The notes under the pieces were generated by a model. It did not search any database, was not told where the DNA came from, and saw only the letters and a list, made by a program, of their open reading frames with translations. A stretch of 64,000 nucleotides of DNA from Tolypothrix campylonemoides VB511288 (lineage in GTDB: Bacteria; Cyanobacteriota; Cyanobacteriia; Cyanobacteriales; Nostocaceae). The DNA lies in NCBI GenBank assembly GCA_000828075.3, contig JXCB02000006.1:31614-95613 (forward strand). The letters are read 5' to 3'. Below, piece after piece: positions 7,367 to 15,893 of the stretch. A program made the translations under genes and the position numbers. The stretch's first letter is position 1; each line of letters begins with the position of its first letter.

Positions 7367-9904
7367 ATGGCAGCCATTACAGTTCATCAAAAAGTGTTTG
7401 AAAAATTCAAACAAGCTTACATAGAAAAGTTTGGTAGTTCACCAAAACTTCTCATTACTGAGTTAAATCGTGTTTATCAAGATAAAGACAGTTTGACAAA
7501 AGATGTCATTTCTGACAAAACTTTACGTAATTTCTTCAACAACCCTGAACCAACAAAAATGCAGGAGAAGAATCTTAACTTCTTATGCAGAGTATTGCTA
7601 GGATACGAAAGTTATCAAGAAGCTTTGAGACAACAAGCAGCATTAGAACAAGGACAAGCAAATACTCATGTTCATGAAGATTGGCTTGACCGCTACCAAG
7701 AATATCTCAGAATAAAGTGCGGCACAATGAAAGTGCTAACTATGACTCAACCTGTAGAATTAGATAGTGTTTATGCGAATGTCAATGTTTTAGAAGCTAT
7801 TAAAAGCAAAAAGCAAACAACAATTGAAGAGTTGTTAGCTAACATTTCTAGCGACAGTGTCAATAGTATAAGCTTTAGTCGCATCAACTATACAGTGAGT
7901 AATATAAATATAGCAGCTTTAGATGCCGTTAAACATTATCCTAAGCTTCTAATTTGGGGTAAACCAGGAGCAGGTAAAACGACTTTTCTTAAACACTTAG
8001 CTTTGCATACTACCCAAGAATTAGGACAGCAAATTATCCCGATTTTTATTTCCTTGAAAGCATTTGCAGATGAAGAAGATAAACATAGCCTGATTGATGC
8101 CATCAAACGAGAATTGATCACTTACGCTTCTGTGTCAGCGTCACTTGTTCAGGAGTTACTAGAACAAGGTCGTTGCTTGATATTATTAGATGGTTTTGAT
8201 GAAGTCACAGAAGCAGAAAGCAACCGAATATACAGAAGTATTAATACTTTGGTAGAACAATTTTTCAAAAACCATTTTGTTATAACCTGCCGTTCCGGAG
8301 CTTCAGATTATACATTTGAATATTTTACAGAAGTGGAGATGGCAGATTTTAATGAACACCAAATTGTGATGTTTGTTAATAAATGGTTTGCCTCTAATGA
8401 AGACCCCAAATTAGGAGAGGAATTCTTAGGAGAAATAGAAAAAAACAGTTCTATCAAAGAGTTAACAACAAATCCTCTACTACTCACTATGTTGTGTTTA
8501 GTGTTTGAGGATTACTATAAACTGCCCAAAAATCAATACTCGCTGATTGATGATGCTATAAATGTCCTACTACGCAAATGGGATGCTAGTAGGCGAATTG
8601 AACGCAATTGGGCGAACCAATTTAACTTACCACATCAACGAAAAGTTAATCTGCTTAGCCAGATAGCTTATGAAGCTTTTAACCAAGAACCACAAAAGTA
8701 TTTTTGGCAAACGAGTGAACTAGAAGAGTTAATTAGGAATTATATTGAAAATCTTCCTGAAATTTCTCCTAAGACGCTGAGGATTGACAGTTTAGCAGTC
8801 TTGAAAACTATCGAAGCCAATCATGGATTACTCGTTAAGCAAGCTCAAGAACTTTATTCATTCTCCCACCTAACTTTTCAGGAATACTTCGTTGCTCATT
8901 ACGTCGTGGAGAGTCGAAACCCCGAAATTTTGAAACAAATTATCAAGCAGCACTTAACAAATCATCAGTGGCGAGAAGTGTTTCTCATGATTGCAGGACG
9001 ACTCGCCAATGCTGATGAATTTCTCAAACTCATTTTTAGCCAAATCAACAAGCTAGTTCAGAGTAAAATTTTCCAAGATATGTTGACTTGGCTGGATGAT
9101 GTAACAGCCTTACACACAGTAACATCGAGTTCATGGAGAGCGTTTTATTTATTTGTTGATCAGGAGTTTGAACTTTACACGAATCGATTGACAAAAGTTG
9201 ATTCTAACTTGGCTTTAAAACTTGCAGTTATTTTGAAAGAGTTCAATGACGAACGAGAAAAAATTATCAAACGTTCCCAATTGTCCAATTTTGCATTAAA
9301 TTTAGTTGATATTTCTGCTAAAGTTTCTGCTAAAGCTTACGAACAAGAATTTGAACCTCATAACATCAACCCTTTGTTAAGAAAAGAACTTCCTGTTAGT
9401 GTTAATGCTGCTCAACTCCGAGGTGGACTCACTATTGATAAGGAAAAGGGTATCATTAGTATTCATAAACAGGAAAACCAAATAACTCTTGATAAAGAAC
9501 ATTTTCCTTTTCAAAATGATAGCAAGAGTGATGTAGAAGACATAACTGAGGGTGAAGAAGATATAGTTGCTCGTGCTAGACAACTGAAATATGACGATTT
9601 AGCAGATGAATTGATATACTTGCAAGATTGCTTTCCCTCTGATGACGCCCTGACTTGGGAATGGCAAGAGTGGTCAAAAAAATTGAAAGGATTGATGAGG
9701 TTGTATTTACATATTGGTTTTGATGATGTGAAATTTTCTCAAAAGCAAATCAATACTTTGAAAGATTATTTTTACGCCAATATTTTATTAATAGAATGTA
9801 TTCGAGGAGATTGTTACTCTTCAAAAGAGTTACGCAACCAAATTGTTGACCATTTATTGTTGCCAAAGAAATGTATTCCTAAAACCCTCACCCTTGAAAT
9901 ATAG
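7367..9904 (+). CDS. NACHT-domain STAND NTPase (bacterial NLR-like)
   Basis: An 845-residue protein. Residues about 1-95 are a helical N-terminal module of unknown type. A linker at about 110-160 (KCGTMKVLTMTQPVELDSVY) is shared with the second NACHT protein of this window. The NACHT domain has Walker A WGKPGAGKTTFL (about residue 203), Walker B CLILLDGFDEV (about 272) and TNPLLLTMLCLVF plus SHLTFQEYF in the winged-helix region. No C-terminal WD40, TPR or LRR repeats were seen; the C-terminus ends with the motif GDCYSSKELRNQIVDHLLLP, which also has a counterpart in the paralogue. Such proteins act as signal-sensing ATP switches, and bacterial NACHT proteins have been shown to give phage defence; that role here is inference. 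Confidence 0.88.
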   Translation: MAAITVHQKVFEKFKQAYIEKFGSSPKLLITELNRVYQDKDSLTKDVISDKTLRNFFNNPEPTKMQEKNLNFLCRVLLGYESYQEALRQQAALEQGQANTHVHEDWLDRYQEYLRIKCGTMKVLTMTQPVELDSVYANVNVLEAIKSKKQTTIEELLANISSDSVNSISFSRINYTVSNINIAALDAVKHYPKLLIWGKPGAGKTTFLKHLALHTTQELGQQIIPIFISLKAFADEEDKHSLIDAIKRELITYASVSASLVQELLEQGRCLILLDGFDEVTEAESNRIYRSINTLVEQFFKNHFVITCRSGASDYTFEYFTEVEMADFNEHQIVMFVNKWFASNEDPKLGEEFLGEIEKNSSIKELTTNPLLLTMLCLVFEDYYKLPKNQYSLIDDAINVLLRKWDASRRIERNWANQFNLPHQRKVNLLSQIAYEAFNQEPQKYFWQTSELEELIRNYIENLPEISPKTLRIDSLAVLKTIEANHGLLVKQAQELYSFSHLTFQEYFVAHYVVESRNPEILKQIIKQHLTNHQWREVFLMIAGRLANADEFLKLIFSQINKLVQSKIFQDMLTWLDDVTALHTVTSSSWRAFYLFVDQEFELYTNRLTKVDSNLALKLAVILKEFNDEREKIIKRSQLSNFALNLVDISAKVSAKAYEQEFEPHNINPLLRKELPVSVNAAQLRGGLTIDKEKGIISIHKQENQITLDKEHFPFQNDSKSDVEDITEGEEDIVARARQLKYDDLADELIYLQDCFPSDDALTWEWQEWSKKLKGLMRLYLHIGFDDVKFSQKQINTLKDYFYANILLIECIRGDCYSSKELRNQIVDHLLLPKKCIPKTLTLEI

Positions 9905-10538
9905 AAGTTATGTTCAGAGGGTCTAAGGTGTTGTGCCTTTAAGAAAGCACAATTTGGGCGGACAAGATGCCCACCCCACAAGAATTTTATTTAAATACAG
10001 CACATTGCAAGTAAATGAAGTACAACGTTGTTATCTCAAAGTTAGATAGAGAGCAAATTTTACTTCTGATTTCTGATTTCTGACTTCTGAATTCTGCTGT
10101 AACATTTCATTTTGCCTCGTTCCCAGCCTCAGGCTGGGAATGCATAACTTGAGGCTCTGCCTCCTTTACTTGCGTTACTAGCGGCCTCAAGGGCATTTCC
10201 AGGTAGAACCTGTAAACGAGATTTTAAAAGGGTTTTGGCTTAAGTTGACACCAAGAACCGGATACCCAACGCCAGTCGCCGTGAGAGCGGGAAACCCTCC
10301 TGGAGCTTACGCTCCCCCACAAGAATTTCATTTATAGCAACAGCCAAGGTGCGTACGACGCTAACAGATGATAAAAGCTAGACACAAAAAGGCTTTTCAC
10401 CCAGTCCCCAGTCCCTAGTCCCTAGTCCCCTGCTATAAATATGGTAGGCAAATTATAGGATTTTCAGCTTATTTATTCCACTACACCCTTATTATTCCGT
10501 TTATTACTGCTTATTACCGCTTATTACCGCTTATTACC
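9905..10538. other. Repeat-rich intergenic region
   Basis: No credible gene from the NACHT stop to 10538. From left to right: a half copy of the GGGCGGACAAGATGCCC/CCCCACAAG repeat (about 9957-9985; the same family sits inside the second NACHT gene), a TTCTGATTTCTGATTTCTGA tract near 10070, a perfect hairpin TTCCCAGCCT-C-AGGCTGGGAA at 10120-10140, a GACGCCAGTCGC...GGGAAACCCTCC block near 10270 that recurs at 37153 and 46234, a CCCAGTCCC tract near 10400, and the 10-bp array listed separately. Confidence 0.6.
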
Positions 10539-10540
10539 TT
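10501..10540. repeat. Ten-base tandem array TTATTACYGC, four units
   Basis: Four adjacent 10-bp units: TTATTACTGC, TTATTACCGC, TTATTACCGC, TTATTACCTT, with a looser fifth unit just before. A period of 10 bp places each unit on the same face of the helix. It lies about 50 bp before a small ORF. Could be a protein-binding array or a simple repeat. Confidence 0.8.
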
Positions 10541-10592
10541 GAATGCTATATTAATTAAGTACGCTGTAGCATTCAAAAAGAATGGCTGTAAT

Positions 10593-10757
10593 ATGAGCAA
10601 GCAGGTTAAGAAAGTATGTAAGCACGAACCGGGTAAAGACTGGACAGACGGCTGTTGTAGCTCGAATCATGTAGATGACACGAGTTCTAGAAAGCCTGAT
10701 GAACAAGTCACAAAATTTGCTTTCGAGCAGTCTTTTTCAGCCCAACCAGGGACATAA
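10593..10757 (+). CDS. Small cysteine-containing hypothetical protein
   Basis: From the ATG at 10593 a 54-residue frame runs to 10757. It starts MSKQVKKVCKHEPGKDW, contains a CCSS pair and is hydrophilic with no membrane span. The frame can be extended to a TTG at 10539. No clear ribosome-binding site precedes either start, and the family is not recognised. Many filamentous cyanobacteria encode peptides of this size, but this may be a chance ORF. Confidence 0.25.
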   Translation: MSKQVKKVCKHEPGKDWTDGCCSSNHVDDTSSRKPDEQVTKFAFEQSFSAQPGT

Positions 10758-10872
10758 GCAATTCACAAGGTACGCCATTGCGAAAGCTACTTACTGCAAT
10801 TATTGTGCTATAATCCTGTCGGCAAATTCTGGTATGCACTACCCAGTCCCTACCTTTTATTTCCTGGGGAGT

Positions 10873-11247
10873 TCATAGGGTTTCCAAATAGCTCAACAAA
10901 TCCGCCATTTCTTGCGGGCTAGGTTGAAATTTCGGCATAGGTGGAGTTTCCCCACTAATGACTTGGTGAATCAGACCATACGGGGATTTACGCTTTGAGA
11001 CTCCTTGTAAACTGGGACCTACGCGCCCATCTGCTTCCCAGCCATGACAACCAGCACAGTTGATTTGAAAGATGGCGTGTCCTAGTACTTGGTCGCCTTT
11101 AAGGGATAGAACGCTTTTGACGTATGGATCGGAAGTTCTGGTTATGCGAACAGCAAAAATGCTCAAAACGACTGCTAGCAGAATCGCCAGCGCCGTTAGA
11201 GTGATTCGCCAAATCAGAGTTTCAGGTTTGGTAATCTGGTTATCCAA
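10873..11247 (-). CDS. cytM: Membrane-anchored c-type cytochrome (CytM-like)
   Basis: A 124-residue protein with one N-terminal membrane anchor (about residues 12-33, LTALAILLAVVLSIFAV), which may be an uncleaved signal anchor, followed by a monohaem cytochrome c domain. The haem site is CAGCH in FQINCAGCHGWEADGRVGPS, and the distal Met is in TPPMPKFQPS; the C-terminal helix is MADLLSYLETL. Size, anchor and the DGRVGP motif suit cytochrome cM, a small cyanobacterial cytochrome linked to respiration and stress. Other small cytochromes c cannot be excluded. It is divergent from petG, with about 308 bp between the starts. The gene lies among conserved core genes. Confidence 0.65.
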   Translation of the reverse strand: MDNQITKPETLIWRITLTALAILLAVVLSIFAVRITRTSDPYVKSVLSLKGDQVLGHAIFQINCAGCHGWEADGRVGPSLQGVSKRKSPYGLIHQVISGETPPMPKFQPSPQEMADLLSYLETL

Positions 11248-11339
11248 AAGTTTGCTGTTTAAGTCGAAGTGTACAAAAAGTTTTCATTTCATACACATAG
11301 CTTAAAAGTTCTTGATTGTGACTGCAAGCACAGACAAAT

Positions 11340-11470
11340 GTTTTTTTGCTAACTAAGCAGGGGGATGAGGGAGGGAGTGAGGGAGTGAGGGAAGGAGAGA
11401 GTGAGGGGGATGAGGGGGATGAGGAGTGAGGGAGGGAGGGAGGGAGTGAGGGAGGGAGGGGGATAGGGTG
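11340..11470. repeat. Purine-rich GGGAGTGAGGGA simple-repeat tract
   Basis: About 120 bp of irregular GGGAGTGAGGGAGGGATGAGG units upstream of petG. Its complement, CTCACTCCCTC, recurs at 11720-11817, at 33064-33221 inside a caspase-like gene, and in part at 43820-43866. It is probably a variable-length repeat. The rest of the cytM-petG spacer (11248-11555) holds nothing else I can assign. Confidence 0.8.
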
Positions 11471-11555
11471 AGCCTTTAGAAGGGATTCATGCGAGATTTG
11501 GTAGAATCAAGGATGGGAACAAAATATTGAATGATAGCAACAAAGGAGATTTAAA

Positions 11556-11669
11556 GTGGTTGAACCCTTGCTTGACGGCATTGTGCTGGGTCTAATCTTC
11601 GTAACCTTGAGTGGATTGTTTTACAAGGCTTACCAACAATACAAGCGCGGCAATCAGCTAGGTTTGTAA
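11556..11669 (+). CDS. petG: Cytochrome b6f complex subunit 5 (PetG)
   Basis: A 37-codon gene starting with GTG at 11556, preceded by AAAGGAGA at 11542-11549. The product begins [19 protein letters not shown] after the initiator and ends [10 protein letters not shown]. This is the length and sequence of PetG, a single-span thylakoid subunit needed for assembly of the cytochrome b6f complex that carries electrons between photosystems II and I. One membrane helix spans about residues 5-25. An acidic residue follows PLL where Ser is common, and a Lys sits near the end of the helix. It is monocistronic by position, between a divergent cytochrome and a convergent rsmD. Confidence 0.93.
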   Translation: MVEPLLDGIVLGLIFVTLSGLFYKAYQQYKRGNQLGL

Positions 11670-11719
11670 AGAAAGCATGAGAAGATGAGACAGATTAGGG
11701 ACAGTAGTAATTTTTCTTC

Positions 11720-11817
11720 GACTTCCTTATCCTCCTCATCTTCCTCATCCCCCTTATCCCCCTCACTCCCTCCCTCACTCCCCTCACTCCCCTCACTCCC
11801 CTCACTCCCTCACTCCA
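11720..11817. repeat. CTCACTCCC / TCATCC pyrimidine tract
   Basis: Tandem CCTCATCTTCCTCATCC and CTCACTCCC units fill the space between petG and the 3' end of rsmD; the last units overlap the rsmD stop region (from 11810). Same family as 11340-11470 (complement) and 33064-33221. Confidence 0.8.
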
Positions 11818-12352
11818 CAACCCTGTAAAAGGTTAAAGCTGTGTTTCCGTAAACTTTTTCGCGGTAGATTTCCCAAGATGGAATGACTGGAGGTGTCCAA
11901 TCTTGAGGATTATGTTCGACTGCTATTTCACCATTGGGGTTTAAAAGCCCAGAGTGAGCGATCGCCTCTAGCACTGGCTGGTATAATCCACTTGCATAAG
12001 GTGGATCGAAGTAAATTCTGTCGAATTGTCCTGACAATTTTGGCAAAAGCTGTACGACATCTCCCCGCAGTACCTTCCATTGTTGTTCGGCACTCGCTAA
12101 GCTCTGCCAGTTTTGTTGGATAATTGCACAAGCACGGTTAGATTTTTCAATCCCTACGACTAGGCTGGCTCCTCTACATAAAGCTTCTGCGCCCATTGAA
12201 CCAGTACCGGCGCACACATCCAAAAAGCGACAACCTTCTATTGTCCCTTGCCAAATATTAAAAACTGCCTCCCGTACCCGCGCACTTGTGGGTCGGGTTT
12301 CTCTCCCTGGTAAAGTTTTTAATTGTCGATTACCGTAAATTCTTAAACTCAT
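11810..12352 (-). CDS. rsmD: 16S rRNA (guanine966-N2)-methyltransferase RsmD
   Basis: A 180-residue methyltransferase. It begins MSLRIYGNRQLKTLPGRETR; the RPTSARVREAVFNIW segment is the family signature. SAM motif I is FLDVCAGTGSMGAEAL (about residues 43-58), and the catalytic motif is DPPY (about 117-120). It methylates G966 of 16S rRNA in the small subunit. Length is normal. The last codons lie at the edge of a CTCACTCCC repeat tract, so the natural C-terminus may have been slightly altered, but it still ends in a plausible strand (ALTFYRVVE). GTCATTAGTC-type repeats lie upstream (12353-12400). Confidence 0.93.
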   Translation of the reverse strand: MSLRIYGNRQLKTLPGRETRPTSARVREAVFNIWQGTIEGCRFLDVCAGTGSMGAEALCRGASLVVGIEKSNRACAIIQQNWQSLASAEQQWKVLRGDVVQLLPKLSGQFDRIYFDPPYASGLYQPVLEAIAHSGLLNPNGEIAVEHNPQDWTPPVIPSWEIYREKVYGNTALTFYRVVE

Positions 12353-12608
12353 TAGTCATTAGTCAAGAGTCATTTGTCATTAGTCATTAGTCATGAGATG
12401 CAAACATCTTTTTATTCGGTAAGCATCACCCACCAGTCACTTGTAAAGGTGGGCAATGCCATCCTATATGAAATTTACAAATTTTAACAATCAATTCTCA
12501 AAAAACCCTTTGACTATGAACTAGAGACTATGGACTATTGACGAGTTCGACAATTGTATTTAGGCAGCAACTTGTGACTAGAGACTATTGACTCATCCAC
12601 AATTGTAT
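12353..12608. repeat. GTCATTAGTC repeats and a duplicated short block
   Basis: Upstream of rsmD there are direct repeats of AGTCATTAGTCA (12356-12395), a family that recurs at 46108-46140 and 49290-49335. At 12548-12563 and 12599-12625 the words CAATTGTATTTAGGCAGCAA and CTTGTG are repeated about 50 bp apart; the second copy is the 3' end of hisH, so the first is a small downstream duplication of its terminus. Confidence 0.6.
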
Positions 12609-13244
12609 TTAGGCAGCAACTTGTGTCCAAACTTGGGATACAAAATTAGACAGAATTTGCAATCCAATATTAGAGGATTTTTCTGGGTGGAACTGAACTG
12701 CCATAAGGTTATCGCGGGCTACGGCAGCTGTTACAGTCTGACTACCGTGGGTAACATTTGCAGCACAAACTTGCGGATCTTGTGGATCAACATAATAGGA
12801 ATGGACAAAATAAACCCAAGGTTGAGATGGGAGATACTCCCACAAATTACTTTTTGGGTGAGTCAGTTCGAGTTGATTCCAACCCATATGAGGAATAGCA
12901 ATTCCTGGTTCTCGGTGAAATCGCTTGACTGTTCCTTTAATAATTCCGAGTCCGGGTTCAACTCCTTCTGCACTTGACTCAAAAAGAATTTGCAGCCCTA
13001 AACAAATGCCTAAAAAAGGTTTGCCAGATGCAATTGCATCTTTGATTGGTTTTTCCAAACCACGTGATCTCAAGTGTTGCACGGCTGGATCGAATGCACC
13101 CACTCCCGGCAAAACTATAGCATCTGCCTTTTCTAATTCCTTTTGAGAGTCAGTAATCTTAGGAGTTGCCCCGGCTTTTTCCAAACCTTTGCAAACCGAG
13201 TGCAAATTTCCCATGTCGTAGTCTACGACTGCAATCACTGTCAT
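12609..13244 (-). CDS. hisH: Imidazole glycerol phosphate synthase, glutamine amidotransferase subunit HisH
   Basis: A 211-residue class I glutamine amidotransferase. It has the oxyanion-strand motif PGVGAFDPAV, the nucleophile elbow GICLGLQILF (Cys about residue 80) and the His-Glu pair in VQFHPEKSS near the C-terminus. HisH releases ammonia from glutamine and passes it to HisF, which makes imidazole glycerol phosphate for histidine and AICAR for purines. The length is normal. hisF is not adjacent, as is usual in cyanobacteria, where his genes are scattered. A purine-rich CAGGGAGCAGG lies just before the start. The gene diverges from the C15-like peptidase gene. Confidence 0.95.
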   Translation of the reverse strand: MTVIAVVDYDMGNLHSVCKGLEKAGATPKITDSQKELEKADAIVLPGVGAFDPAVQHLRSRGLEKPIKDAIASGKPFLGICLGLQILFESSAEGVEPGLGIIKGTVKRFHREPGIAIPHMGWNQLELTHPKSNLWEYLPSQPWVYFVHSYYVDPQDPQVCAANVTHGSQTVTAAVARDNLMAVQFHPEKSSNIGLQILSNFVSQVWTQVAA

Positions 13245-13303
13245 TTACCTGCTCCCTGTTAAATTTATGATGGAGGGTATTTCTATATTAAATAATATTC
13301 GAT

Positions 13304-13816
13304 ATGAAGAAAAGAATTCTATTAACTTCTTTTGACACTTGGCTATCTGATCAAAAATCAAATTCTTCTGATGATTTGTTGGCAGAAGTTGCTCGACTTA
13401 ACTCGTTACCTTATGATTTAACCTTGTTGCGACTATTGCCTGTAGATGTGCAGCGAGCCCGTTTTCGAGTCATAGAAAAAATCCATGAACTCCAACCAGA
13501 CTGCATTATCTGCTGTGGCATGGCACGAAAGCGGACACTATTAAGTGTGGAAGTCAGCGCTACTTGTGGAGAAAATGTGTTGCAGACAACAGTTGATTTA
13601 GAAGAATTAGTGGCGGGAGCAAGGGCTGTTGAGATCAGTCACGACTGCGGAAAATTTGTTTGCGAAGGTCTTTACTATTGCGTTTTAGATGAACTACGCC
13701 AACACCAACTAAGAACCCCTTGCATATTTGTCCACGTTCCTATTTTGACTGAAGACAATTTGCCCTTAATCCTTGACGATTTTTTATTGATTATTCACAG
13801 AATGGCACTTTCGTAA
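13304..13816 (+). CDS. Pyroglutamyl-peptidase I (C15)-like protein
   Basis: A 170-residue protein, shorter than typical Pcp (about 210). It begins KKRILLTSFDTW, matching the N-terminal strand of C15 peptidases (ILLTGFxPF). It has CGMARKRTLLSVEVSA, where the Glu is a candidate for the catalytic Glu, then SHDCGKFVCEGLYY with the nucleophile Cys, and FVHVPIL with the catalytic His. All three catalytic positions seem present. Family members remove N-terminal pyroglutamate. Because the N-terminal region is divergent and the protein is short, activity is uncertain. It diverges from hisH with a 59-bp gap and is followed by the DUF3370 gene in the same direction. Confidence 0.7.
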   Translation: MKKRILLTSFDTWLSDQKSNSSDDLLAEVARLNSLPYDLTLLRLLPVDVQRARFRVIEKIHELQPDCIICCGMARKRTLLSVEVSATCGENVLQTTVDLEELVAGARAVEISHDCGKFVCEGLYYCVLDELRQHQLRTPCIFVHVPILTEDNLPLILDDFLLIIHRMALS

Positions 13817-13866
13817 AGTTGTTTGCGTCTCTTAGGAGAAAAATATATGAAAATATATGTAGGTAG

Positions 13867-15261
13867 ATGTTGCCATTCTTACTGATTTTTCCTATTGCTC
13901 AAATCACTCCTCCCCCTGCAGCACCGCCACCGCAAGAAATTGTGCAACAGCAACAAGTGCGTCCTTTACCAGGTAATTTGGATAATATCCCTGTATTTAA
14001 CAGCAATAGTCCAGAAAAGGTACTTAAAGAAGGAATTTTACTTTCCACCTTTCCATCCGCAGGGAAAAAAGTCCCAACCGCACACCTGAATTTTCCTTTT
14101 AAAGGACGATTTGATGTTTTTGCCCACCATGTTGCTGAAGCACCAACACCAGAAGACTTGCGATCGCTTTATCTGGGGATAATCCTCCACAACCCAGGAA
14201 AACAACCTGTGACAGTGAATATCTTGCAGGCGGCGAGTTATTTAAGCCAACCAGATGCGCCGTTTGCGGAGTTGCCATCAAAGAGTGAGAATATTTTAGG
14301 GACAATTTTCGCTGGACCAGGCGATCGCGTGATGGCTGATATCCTCCGGGGACAACGACAAGACACATTTCCTCCCCAAATTATTATTCCACCAGGCGAA
14401 AGCCAAATGTTGCTCAATGCGCCCATTCCTGTGAACGGACTGACACCACCGTTAAATGGTCGGTCTACACTCATGCGACTGTGGAGTAACGATACAGTGT
14501 ATGCAGCGAGTCTGGCAATGTTTGCACCAAAGAATGCTGATGGCAGCGAGCGATCGCCTACTTTAGAAGAATGGCAAAATTTACTAAATAATGGTGATTT
14601 ATCCGGACCACGCGATAAAGTCCCCACGCCTCTTGAAGAGACGAACAAACCAATCATATATGGTCGCGTTGCCGGAGTCGCCCAAGGGACTGAATGGAAA
14701 GCATTATTAATAGATGATCCAAAAACTCAACATCTGACCATACCCAGTTCTGGACAAGCCTTTTCTTACGCTCTTAGTGCTTTAAATCGCGGTACCTTAG
14801 GAACGAGTCAAATACAAAGTGCGCCGATGCTAGTGCGCTATCCTGACACCGCATATCGCGCTCATGGAAATTACACTGTGCAATACAGCTTAACATTGCC
14901 ACTATATAACAATACTCAAAATCAGCAAACTGTTATGGTGTCCATGCAGACACCAATAAAAGAAGACCAGTTAACCAAAGCAGGATTGCGCTTTTTGAAT
15001 CCACCAGCGCCGCAAGTGTTCTTCCGGGGTTCCGTAAGGGTACGTTACAAAAATGACCAAGGTTTACCCCAAACACAGTATTTGCATTTGGTGCAGAAAC
15101 GGGGACAACAAGGGGAACCATTAGTGATGTTAAATATGAAAGCAGGCGAGAGAAGATTAGTAGAAGTAGACTTCCTCTATCCGCCAGACGCCACCCCACC
15201 CCAAGTGCTGACAGTTCAGACGATGAATAATGTGAGTTCAACTAGTAGTTCATCGCATTAA
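13867..15261 (+). CDS. DUF3370 family exported protein
   Basis: A 464-residue protein. It starts with a short hydrophobic stretch (LPFLLIFPIAQI) followed by a proline-rich stretch (TPPPAAPPPQEIVQQQQ), which suggests export, although the hydrophobic part is short for a signal peptide and the true start may be further upstream. The body is beta-rich, with PLPGNLDNIPVFNSN, RSLYLGIILHNPGKQPV and SRSTLMRLW-like motifs matching the cyanobacterial DUF3370 family. Its function is unknown; a periplasmic or outer-envelope role is inference. It follows the C15-like gene by 50 bp and may be cotranscribed. Several GCGATCGC octamers lie in the gene. Confidence 0.8.
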   Translation: MLPFLLIFPIAQITPPPAAPPPQEIVQQQQVRPLPGNLDNIPVFNSNSPEKVLKEGILLSTFPSAGKKVPTAHLNFPFKGRFDVFAHHVAEAPTPEDLRSLYLGIILHNPGKQPVTVNILQAASYLSQPDAPFAELPSKSENILGTIFAGPGDRVMADILRGQRQDTFPPQIIIPPGESQMLLNAPIPVNGLTPPLNGRSTLMRLWSNDTVYAASLAMFAPKNADGSERSPTLEEWQNLLNNGDLSGPRDKVPTPLEETNKPIIYGRVAGVAQGTEWKALLIDDPKTQHLTIPSSGQAFSYALSALNRGTLGTSQIQSAPMLVRYPDTAYRAHGNYTVQYSLTLPLYNNTQNQQTVMVSMQTPIKEDQLTKAGLRFLNPPAPQVFFRGSVRVRYKNDQGLPQTQYLHLVQKRGQQGEPLVMLNMKAGERRLVEVDFLYPPDATPPQVLTVQTMNNVSSTSSSSH

Positions 15262-15893
15262 TTATGATGGTTGTATAAGTTTGTAGTAAGGAGTTTAGTC
15301 CTAGACTCTTTGAGCGCTCTTTGCGCTTACTACCAAGCCTTCAAAAAAAGAAAAAATCCCAGGCTTTCTAAGCATAGGATTATCAATCTGACCTTTCATT
15401 TCCCAAAACTTTCACCTTGACAACAACGTCATCATTGACCTTGACATAGACCTTGACTACCACTCCAAATGTGGGATCGACTTTGACTAAAACGTTGACC
15501 TTTACCACAATTTCCAAGAAACCCCGGTAGTAAAACCGGGGAAAAGGGGTTTTGTCGTGTACTTTGAGTCTTTTATGCAAGACCGCATTAATTTATAAAG
15601 ATAGGCTTGCTTCAATCCAAAGAATTGCCAAATTGCCAAGTAACTAAGCAATAATAGCCAAAATAAAACCCCAGGCTTATTACCTGGGGTTGACGGTGTT
15701 TCAACCACGATGTGCATGACGGCTTATCGCCCTAATCTATCCTTTTGTTCTTAACAAGAGTAGCCAAAATGCCAAGAACAGTTATCCTCAAGTAGCTGCT
15801 TTGGCGAAGTTTGCCTAAAAAAATTACCTAAACAACTATATGATATGGATAAAAAAATCGTAAGAAATATTAAGTAGACTGGGCAATACACCC
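15262..15893. other. Intergenic region with hairpins and TGACCTTGAC repeats
   Basis: At 15400-15515 the word (T)GACCTTGAC/GACTTTGAC recurs irregularly about eight times. At about 15524-15543 there is a hairpin with CCCCGGT/ACCGGGG arms. At 15667-15691 a 9-bp stem AACCCCAGG/CCTGGGGTT encloses a 7-base loop. The last part (15740-15893) should hold the promoter for the methyltransferase and urease genes. No NtcA-type GTA-N8-TAC box was recognised. The small ORFs here look like by-products of the repeats. Confidence 0.55.
15667..15691. terminator. Stem-loop (AACCCCAGG arms)
   Basis: A perfect 9-bp stem with a 7-base loop, CTTATTA. No U-run follows on either strand, so a role as an intrinsic terminator is weak; it may be a dispersed palindromic repeat. 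Confidence 0.35.

Noticed and set aside
15383..15580. A 65-residue minus-strand ORF with alternating Lys-Val (KVNVLVKVDP..., VVVKVKV).
   Set aside because: The pattern is produced by irregular TGACCTTGAC/GACTTTGAC repeats on the plus strand; there is no ribosome-binding site, the ORF overlaps another repeat hairpin, and no family likeness was seen.
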